From Bacillota bacterium (GTDB lineage: Bacteria; Bacillota; Clostridia; Peptostreptococcales; Anaerovoracaceae), in the NCBI GenBank assembly GCA_021443825.1, contig JABUTE010000279.1, forward strand, positions 1-10,770: 10,770 nt of DNA, written 5' to 3'. How positions within the stretch are numbered: position 1 is the first letter of the stretch; each line of letters starts with the position of its first letter. Below, one piece after another: positions 6,196-10,770 of this stretch. The translations under genes were made by a program, and so were the position numbers. The notes under the pieces are model-generated. The model saw only the letters and a program-made list of their open reading frames with translations, was not told the origin of the DNA and did not search any database.

Positions 6196-7203
6196 ATGAA
6201 AGAAATTACGATCGAACGAAACGACGCAGAGCAGCGCCTGGACCGGTTTCTTCGCAAATACCTGCCCAAAGCGCCCCTCTCGTTTATCTATAAGCTGATC
6301 CGCAAGGATATCAAGGTCAACGGCAAGCGTGCAAAAGAAGATACACTGCTGAAGGAGGGCGATGTTCTCTCCATTTTTGCCGCAGAGGCCGACCTGGCCC
6401 AGTTTACCGAAAAAAAGCGCCATCATACAGCAAAGCGGCAGTTTACCGTTCTGTACGAAGACGACAACCTGATCATTGTATCAAAGCCCTTCGGCCTGCT
6501 GGTGCACGGCGACAAGAGCGAAAAAAAGGAGACCCTGGCCAATCAGGTGACCGACTATCTGATCGAAACCGGCGCCTATGTGCCCCGCCTGGAAAAAAGC
6601 TTCGTTCCAAGCCCTGTTCACCGCCTGGACCGCAACACCACCGGTCTGGTCATTTTCGGAAAGAATGCCCGGGCCCTGCGGATCCTGTCGGCCATGCTGA
6701 AGGAAGCCCCCGAATCCTCCGAGGATGCCAAAGCAGGCTGCTCCATTAAAAAATTCTATCTGACCGTGGTGCACGGCAGACTGGAAAAGGAAGTGCGTCT
6801 GCAGAGCCGGCTCATCAAAGACGAAGTCAAAAACCGTGGCATCGTGGTGCCCGAAAGCGCGAAAGACGGCAAATATATCGAGACCGTTGCCCGGCCCGTC
6901 TATTCCAACGGCCGCTATACCCTGACCGAGGTGGAGCTGGTCACCGGCAGAAGCCATCAGATCCGCGCCCATCTGGCCAGCATCGACCATCCCCTTCTGG
7001 GCGACACCAAATACGGCGGCAGAGCCTATACGGTTCCCGGCGCGTCTTCTTCGGTGACGACCCAGCTGCTTCATGCGGCGCGGGTAGAATTCGTCGATGC
7101 CCCGGCACCTTTGGACTATCTCAACGGCAAGACCGTGGAATGCCCTCTGCCTGCAAGCTGGCAGGCCATTCAGAAAGAATTATTTGCAAAGCAGGTCTTA
7201 TAG
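6196..7203 (+). CDS. RluA-family 23S rRNA/tRNA pseudouridine synthase (RluC/RluD-like)
   Basis: The 335-residue product has an N-terminal S4 RNA-binding domain (about residues 12-65, with a VNGKRAKEDTLLKEGD stretch) and an RluA-type catalytic domain. The catalytic motif HRLDRNTTGLVIFGK at 142-156 carries the nucleophilic Asp145. The second conserved segment TGRSHQIRAHL lies at 250-260 and is followed by HPLLGDTKYGG. Enzymes of this family convert specific uridines in rRNA or tRNA to pseudouridine; S4 plus this length fits RluC/RluD-like large-subunit enzymes, but the target uridines cannot be assigned. The ATG is well placed for the S4 domain, yet there is no SD: the ten bases before it are AT-rich. 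Two candidate promoters precede it, one of which would give an almost leaderless mRNA. It heads the run lepB-smpB-mltG-like-fba; lepB starts 46 bases downstream. Confidence 0.93.
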   Translation: MKEITIERNDAEQRLDRFLRKYLPKAPLSFIYKLIRKDIKVNGKRAKEDTLLKEGDVLSIFAAEADLAQFTEKKRHHTAKRQFTVLYEDDNLIIVSKPFGLLVHGDKSEKKETLANQVTDYLIETGAYVPRLEKSFVPSPVHRLDRNTTGLVIFGKNARALRILSAMLKEAPESSEDAKAGCSIKKFYLTVVHGRLEKEVRLQSRLIKDEVKNRGIVVPESAKDGKYIETVARPVYSNGRYTLTEVELVTGRSHQIRAHLASIDHPLLGDTKYGGRAYTVPGASSSVTTQLLHAARVEFVDAPAPLDYLNGKTVECPLPASWQAIQKELFAKQVL

Positions 7204-7249
7204 CCTTTTGCCCAAAGACCGGCTGCATGTTCCATCACAGGAGGAATCT

Positions 7250-7783
7250 ATGAAGCTTTCAGAAGAAATGAAGGAATGGATCAAAGACATCGGACTCTCC
7301 GTTGTCTGCGCCATGCTCATTCTTACCTTTTTAAAACCCATCATCGTAAAGCAGCATTCCATGGAGAATACCCTGCACCAGAACGATTATCTGTTCGTCA
7401 GCCGCCAGGCCTACCGCCTGTTCGGAGAGCCGGAGCGGGGCGACATCATCGTATTCTCCAGCGAAATGACAACCGAAACGGGAAAGAACAAGAACCTGAT
7501 CAAGCGCATCATCGGACTTCCCGGCGACACCGTCTCTATTTTCGACGGCGTCACCTATATCAACGGAGAGGCTCTTGATGAACCTTATACGAAAGACGGC
7601 TACACCTTAGGCGACATGGATGCGGTCACGGTGCCCGAGGGCATGCTCTTCGTGATGGGCGACAACCGGCAGAACAGCGCCGACAGCCGCAGCGCCCTGG
7701 TGGGCATGGTCGACCAGAAGACCGTCATGGGCAAGGCGGTATTTCGCCTGTTTCCCTTCAGCCGGATCGGAGGCTTAGAATAA
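7250..7783 (+). CDS. lepB: Signal peptidase I
   Basis: The 177-residue product is a type I signal peptidase of the short, single-anchor Gram-positive type. A membrane segment at about 14-33 follows a charged cytosolic N-terminus. The catalytic Ser37 lies in HSMENTL and the general-base Lys85 in NLIKRIIGLPGD, and the box E motif GDNRQNSADSR is near residue 135. The active site faces outward and removes signal peptides from secreted preproteins such as the SLH-domain protein encoded in this window. The start at 7250 is chosen because AGGAGG (7239-7244) lies five bases upstream; the frame stays open further upstream into the previous gene but those codons overlap the pseudouridine synthase. The stop overlaps the smpB start as TAATG, indicating translational coupling. 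SMENTL instead of the common SMEPTL is a familiar variant in Clostridia. Confidence 0.95.
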   Translation: MKLSEEMKEWIKDIGLSVVCAMLILTFLKPIIVKQHSMENTLHQNDYLFVSRQAYRLFGEPERGDIIVFSSEMTTETGKNKNLIKRIIGLPGDTVSIFDGVTYINGEALDEPYTKDGYTLGDMDAVTVPEGMLFVMGDNRQNSADSRSALVGMVDQKTVMGKAVFRLFPFSRIGGLE

Positions 7784-8250
7784 TGGACCGGCAAAAGCTG
7801 ATCGCAAACAATAAAAAGGCCCGCCACGACTATTTCTTCGAGGAGACCTACGAGGCAGGTCTGGTGCTTACCGGCTGCGAGATCAAATCGGTGCGCGGCG
7901 GCGGCGTCAACCTGAAGGATTCTTATGCGAAGATCGAAAAGGGTGAGGTCTGGGTCCACAACATGCATATCAGCCCCTACGAGCAGGGCAACCGCTACAA
8001 TTCCGACCCGCTGCGGCCGAAAAAGCTGCTTTTAAACAAGGTGGAGATCCGCAAGATGGAGCAGGCCGTCACCGTCAAGGGGCTGACCCTGATCCCGGTG
8101 CAGCTCTACATCGACCGGCGAGGCAGGGCAAAGCTGGAGCTGGCCGTTGCACGGGGCAAGAAGCTGTTCGATAAGCGCGCCGACATCGCGAAAAAGGATG
8201 CCGCCCGCGACATCGACCGCAATATGAAGAACAGGGGGCGAGAGGAATAA
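7783..8250 (+). CDS. smpB: SsrA (tmRNA)-binding protein SmpB
   Basis: The 155-residue product matches SmpB along its whole length: the ANNKKARHDYFFEETYEAG start, LTGCEIKSVRGGGVNLKDSY, HISPYEQGN, DPLRPKKLLLNK, and the basic C-terminal tail (GKKLFDKRADIAKKDAARD and onward) that enters the ribosomal decoding centre and mRNA channel. With tmRNA it rescues stalled ribosomes and tags the unfinished protein for degradation. The length is normal. Its ATG overlaps the lepB stop by one base, with GGAGG (7769-7773) nine bases upstream inside lepB. In many Firmicutes smpB follows rnr and precedes ssrA; neither is found here, so the tmRNA gene must lie elsewhere. The next gene begins three bases after the stop. 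Confidence 0.97.
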   Translation: MDRQKLIANNKKARHDYFFEETYEAGLVLTGCEIKSVRGGGVNLKDSYAKIEKGEVWVHNMHISPYEQGNRYNSDPLRPKKLLLNKVEIRKMEQAVTVKGLTLIPVQLYIDRRGRAKLELAVARGKKLFDKRADIAKKDAARDIDRNMKNRGREE

Positions 8251-8253
8251 ACG

Positions 8254-8790
8254 ATGATCAGTAAAATCAAGGATCTGTTTTATAACATCAACGATATCGT
8301 CGTTGCGCTGCTGATCCTGGCGGCCACTGCGTTGATCATTTTCACCCGGGTGGATCTGATCATGGATTACCCGGCCTACGCCTCGCAAAAGCAGGAGCAG
8401 CAGTCCACGGGCATCGGCAAGGTGGATTTTTCCGATGTGGATCTGACCCGCGGCGAGGTAGACGAGACCCTAAACAGCGCTCCGGAGACGCTGCAGACCG
8501 ATCCGGCCGAAGCAACGGAGCCGGCCGATCCGCAGCCTGAGGGCAGCGACTCTCAGCAGGGCAGCGAAGCGCCTGCACCCACCGGCGAGATGATCAAGGT
8601 AGTGATCCCGTCCGGTGCTACCGGCAGCAAGATCGCCGATATTCTGGTGGAATGCGGTCTGATCGACGACCGGCAGGTCTTTCTGACCACGGTCACCTCC
8701 ATGAAGAAGGATACCCGCCTGCAGAGCGGCACCTTCGAGATTCCCATGGGGGCCACACCGGAAGAGATCGTCAATCGCATTACCCGTTAG
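8254..8790 (+). CDS. Membrane-anchored protein with MltG/YceG-like LysM-type domain, no catalytic domain
   Basis: The 178-residue product has three parts. There is a basic N-terminus (MISKIK) with one membrane helix at about 15-33, a low-complexity linker rich in Pro, Glu, Ser, Gln and Thr (about 45-112), and a C-terminal domain at 115-178. The last part resembles the LysM-like subdomain that precedes the catalytic domain in endolytic transglycosylase MltG (YceG-like): VVIPSGATGSKIADILVECG, then LQSGTFEIPMGATPEEIVNRI. The protein ends there, so the transglycosylase domain and its catalytic Glu are absent. By the positive-inside rule the C-terminal domain would face the cell wall. A role in binding peptidoglycan or in scaffolding wall enzymes is inference. 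AGAGG (8241-8245) lies eight bases before the ATG, in the end of smpB. Similar short YceG-like proteins are annotated in Clostridia, so this is probably a real family and not a fresh truncation. I see no remnant of a catalytic domain before fba. Confidence 0.8.
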   Translation: MISKIKDLFYNINDIVVALLILAATALIIFTRVDLIMDYPAYASQKQEQQSTGIGKVDFSDVDLTRGEVDETLNSAPETLQTDPAEATEPADPQPEGSDSQQGSEAPAPTGEMIKVVIPSGATGSKIADILVECGLIDDRQVFLTTVTSMKKDTRLQSGTFEIPMGATPEEIVNRITR

Positions 8791-8846
8791 TTGATCAAGG
8801 GATCTCCCTTTCAATCGTTTTTTCATCACATTTCACAGGAGGAAAT

Positions 8847-9776
8847 ATGGCACTCGTAACAACAACCGAAATGTTTGCCAAGGCCCTGAATCAGGACTAC
8901 GCCATCGGCGCTTTTAATGTCAATAACATGGAGATCATCCAGGGCATCGTAGATGCCGCGCAGGCAGAGCGTTCGCCTCTGATCCTGCAGGTCTCTGCCG
9001 GTGCAAGAAAATATGCACGCCCCGTCTATCTGAAGAAGCTGGTAGAAGCCGCTGTTTTAGACAGCGACATCGACATCGCCCTTCACCTGGACCACGGCGA
9101 AGATTTCGCCATCTGCAAGCAGTGCGTTGATGACGGCTTTACCTCTGTTATGATCGACGGCTCAAAGCACGAGCTGGCCGAAAACATCCGCATCACCAGC
9201 GAGGTAGTAAAATATGCCCACGACCGCGGTGTCGTCGTCGAAGCAGAGCTGGGCAAGCTGGCCGGCATCGAGGATGCCGTCAAGGTCGATTCCGCTTCTG
9301 CCACCTTCACCGTTCCCGAAGAGGCTGCCGAATTCGTCGAAAAGACCGGCGTCGACTCTCTTGCCATCGCCATCGGCACCAGCCACGGCGCTTACAAGTT
9401 CAAGGGAACTCCCTATCTTGATTTTGAGCGTCTGAAGCAGATCCATGAGCTGATTCCCCAGACCCCGCTGGTTCTGCACGGCGCCTCCAGCGTATTGAAG
9501 GAATTCGTCGACCGCTGCAATCAGTTCGGCGGCCAGATCCCCGGCGCCCAGGGCGTTCCCGAAGAAATGATCTTAGAAGCCGTAAAGCACGGCGTCTGCA
9601 AGGTCAACATTGATACCGACCTGCGCCTTGCCATGACGGCAGAGGTTCGCAAGTATATCATCGACCATCCTGAGGATTTCGATCCCAGAAAGTACATCGG
9701 TGCAGGCCGCACCGCCATTCAGGCAATGGTATCCCACAAGATCCGCAACGTGCTCAACAGCAGCAACAGAATGTAA
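8847..9776 (+). CDS. fba: Class II fructose-bisphosphate aldolase
   Basis: The 309-residue product is a zinc-dependent class II aldolase that cleaves fructose-1,6-bisphosphate to dihydroxyacetone phosphate and glyceraldehyde-3-phosphate in glycolysis, and runs in reverse for gluconeogenesis. Visible active-site elements are Asp82 with zinc ligand His83 (LHLDHG), Glu134 in VEAELGKLAGIED, His180 in GTSHG, His211 in LVLHGASS, and NIDTDLR near residue 255 for phosphate binding. The loop HGASS replaces the more usual HGGSG, a variant also seen in some clostridial-type class II enzymes. The start at 8847 is set by AGGAGG (8837-8842) four bases upstream; the frame is open further upstream but only as an overlap with the previous gene. 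The 56-base gap before it holds only a weak 5-base-pair hairpin followed by a T6 run, so it may be read through from the upstream genes or have its own promoter inside them. A strong terminator follows. A related tagatose-bisphosphate role is less likely but cannot be excluded. Confidence 0.93.
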   Translation: MALVTTTEMFAKALNQDYAIGAFNVNNMEIIQGIVDAAQAERSPLILQVSAGARKYARPVYLKKLVEAAVLDSDIDIALHLDHGEDFAICKQCVDDGFTSVMIDGSKHELAENIRITSEVVKYAHDRGVVVEAELGKLAGIEDAVKVDSASATFTVPEEAAEFVEKTGVDSLAIAIGTSHGAYKFKGTPYLDFERLKQIHELIPQTPLVLHGASSVLKEFVDRCNQFGGQIPGAQGVPEEMILEAVKHGVCKVNIDTDLRLAMTAEVRKYIIDHPEDFDPRKYIGAGRTAIQAMVSHKIRNVLNSSNRM

Positions 9777-9796
9777 TGACCGATCCGAACGGGTCG

Positions 9797-9828
9797 AAAA
9801 AAGGAGTCCTTTTCAGGGCTCCTTTTTT
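9797..9828. terminator. Bidirectional intrinsic terminator after fba
   Basis: A 14-base-pair stem (9797-9810 with 9815-9828, one G-U pair) around the loop TTTC has A6 at its left foot and T6 at its right foot. It therefore ends in a U-tract on both strands, closing the fba transcript and backing up the terminator of the SLH gene. Confidence 0.9.
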
Positions 9829-9862
9829 ATTTGCCTTGCAGGCAGGAAAAAGTCACGAAAAA

Positions 9863-9886
9863 AGGGGCAGCAAATGTGCTGCCCCT
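9863..9886 (-). terminator. Intrinsic terminator of the SLH-domain gene
   Basis: A perfect 10-base-pair stem AGGGGCAGCA (9863-9872) / TGCTGCCCCT (9877-9886) with a four-base loop is followed on the minus strand by TTTTTT. On the plus strand there is no T-tract after it, so it works for the minus-strand gene only. Confidence 0.88.
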
Positions 9887-9905
9887 CAAAAGGTTTTCTT
9901 ATTTC

Positions 9906-10770
9906 TTACTTTGCCAGATAGTTCATCAGCATCTGCGCGACTTGGGCGCGGGTGGCCTTGCCCTTGGGATCCAGAATGCCGTCGCCCTTGCCGTTGATGA
10001 TGCCGTTCATGACGCACCAGTGCATCGCCTCATCGGCATATTCACTGAGCTGATCGGCATCCTTGAAGCTGAGCAGGAACATCCAGGCACCCTTAAAGCC
10101 GCCGCCGTTTACCTTCTGCTCAAAGCGGTAGAGCATGGTGGCCAGCTGCTCGCGGGTGATGCCGTCGGATACGCCGAAGGTGCCGTTGCCGTAGCCTTCG
10201 GTGATGCCCACAGAGGCTGCCCAGCAAACGGCCTCGCTGTACCAGGTGCCCTCGGGCACGTCGGTAAAGGTTTTCTCCGTTTCTGCGGCAGGCTTTCCGG
10301 CCTCGCGCCAGAGGATGGTGATCAGCTGGGCGCGGGTCAGCTCGTTATTGGGGCCGAAGGAGGTTTCGCTGTAGCCTTCCATCAGGCCTTCCCGGGTCAC
10401 ATAGCTTACGGCTTCGTGATACCAGGCCTCGGGGTCGACGTCGCTAAAGGCTTCGGCAGGATCCTCTCCGGTCTGGGGCTGGGCATTGGCCGTTTCGCCG
10501 GGTGCGGGAGCGGTAGCTCCGCTGTTTTCTCCGGAGGAGCCATGACCGCCGCTGCTGCCGGTATCATCGTCATCATCGTCCATCACCTTTTTGGGGATCT
10601 CGACGGTTCTGGCAGCCTGGCATACGGTGCAGGTGAACAGCTTTTCGCCAGTCTCTTTATAGGTCGCCGCCTTTGTTACGGTGCCGCGATCCCAGGCATG
10701 CTCGAGCATTCCGATGGTCTTCTGCTCTCTGCTCAGCTGGGTATGGCACTGGCTGCAGTAGACCACTTCG
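9906..10770 (-). CDS. SLH-domain cell-surface protein, C-terminal part (N-terminus beyond window edge)
   Basis: The frame is open to the right edge, so the gene starts outside the window; the GTG at 10766 is internal, not a start. The visible 287 residues begin with the end of one Cys-x-x-Cys repeat (Cys5, Cys8). Next comes a second (HAWDRGTVTKAATYKETG, then Cys47, Cys50) of the kind repeated in clostridial surface proteins, an Asp6 run (64-69), and a Gly/Ser/Pro/Ala-rich linker. The C-terminus holds three SLH repeats at about 107-157, 168-216 and 235-283 (FSDVDPEAWYHEAV, FTDVPEGTWYSEAV, FKDADQLSEYADEAM, each followed by a GxxxGxxxxxxxPxxxxTRAQ-like half). SLH triplets bind pyruvylated secondary wall polymers and hold exported proteins to the cell surface. 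The Cys-x-x-Cys pairs could bind a metal or form disulfides; this is not known. The functional domain, if any, lies outside the window. Signal peptidase I, encoded at 7250, would process it if it carries a signal peptide. Confidence 0.9.
   Translation of the reverse strand, partial: EVVYCSQCHTQLSREQKTIGMLEHAWDRGTVTKAATYKETGEKLFTCTVCQAARTVEIPKKVMDDDDDDTGSSGGHGSSGENSGATAPAPGETANAQPQTGEDPAEAFSDVDPEAWYHEAVSYVTREGLMEGYSETSFGPNNELTRAQLITILWREAGKPAAETEKTFTDVPEGTWYSEAVCWAASVGITEGYGNGTFGVSDGITREQLATMLYRFEQKVNGGGFKGAWMFLLSFKDADQLSEYADEAMHWCVMNGIINGKGDGILDPKGKATRAQVAQMLMNYLAK

Noticed and set aside
6481..7074. 197-codon minus-strand frame antisense to the pseudouridine synthase gene
   Set aside because: It is fully covered by a gene with an intact catalytic motif, and has no start signals or domain of its own.
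8791..8846. Possible terminator AAGGG-ATCT-CCCTT with a T6 run before fba
   Set aside because: The stem has only five base pairs and the T-run begins eight bases after it, so it is unlikely to stop transcription fully. It could at most attenuate.
7783..8846. tmRNA (ssrA) gene next to smpB
   Set aside because: The sequence after smpB is coding for the MltG-like protein and then fba. There is no room for, or trace of, a tmRNA of the usual 350-base size.
10566..10583. Short CATCGT/CATCAT tandem run as a microsatellite or phase-variation tract
   Set aside because: It only encodes the Asp6 run, its unit is in multiples of three, so slippage would not change frame, and it is very short.

Overview
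The window looks like a chromosomal segment of a Gram-positive anaerobe of the Clostridia, perhaps Oscillospiraceae/Ruminococcaceae-like. The signs are a clearly GC-rich coding sequence with AT-rich promoter gaps, strong AGGAGG-type ribosome binding sites, sigma-A-like promoters, an SLH-domain surface protein with Cys-x-x-Cys repeats, and signal peptidase I of the short Gram-positive type. The family-level assignment is inference. I see no mobile element, CRISPR array, rRNA or tRNA; the window is mostly housekeeping genes plus one cell-surface gene.

Left region (1-3635): the N-terminal part of an M20 zinc peptidase runs off the left edge on the minus strand. It is divergent from a plus-strand pair, a MATE-family multidrug/Na+ efflux transporter followed 22 bases later by a C69-family (PepD-like) dipeptidase. 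The 165-base divergent gap carries back-to-back promoters and a perfect 16-base palindrome over the M20 promoter. A strong bidirectional hairpin terminator closes the plus-strand pair.

Middle region (3676-6044): two tandem minus-strand paralogues of the DUF21-CBS (CNNM/CorC/HlyC) membrane protein family overlap by one base (TAATG). The promoter-proximal copy lacks the C-terminal CorC_HlyC domain that the second copy has. They are driven by a near-consensus promoter (TTGACA-17-TAGAAT) overlapped by a 14-base palindrome. The first gene's start overlaps the stop of a two-codon mini-ORF that sits at better SD spacing than the gene itself.

Right region (6123-9828): a plus-strand run encodes an RluA-family pseudouridine synthase, signal peptidase I (lepB), SmpB, a small membrane-anchored protein with a MltG/YceG-like LysM-type domain but no transglycosylase domain, and class II fructose-bisphosphate aldolase (fba). 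The lepB-smpB junction is a TAATG overlap and smpB and the MltG-like gene are 3 bases apart, so at least these three are probably cotranscribed. The run links RNA modification, secretion, ribosome rescue, envelope and glycolysis and looks like an ordinary housekeeping operon. It ends at a strong hairpin.

Right edge (9863-10770): a minus-strand SLH-domain surface protein, truncated at its N-terminus by the window edge, converges on fba and has its own terminator. The most interesting points are the catalytic-domain-less MltG-like protein, the mini-ORF/TAATG arrangement before the DUF21-CBS gene, the SD-less start of the pseudouridine synthase, and the domain-asymmetric DUF21-CBS pair. I do not see convincing evidence of a previously undescribed multi-gene system.
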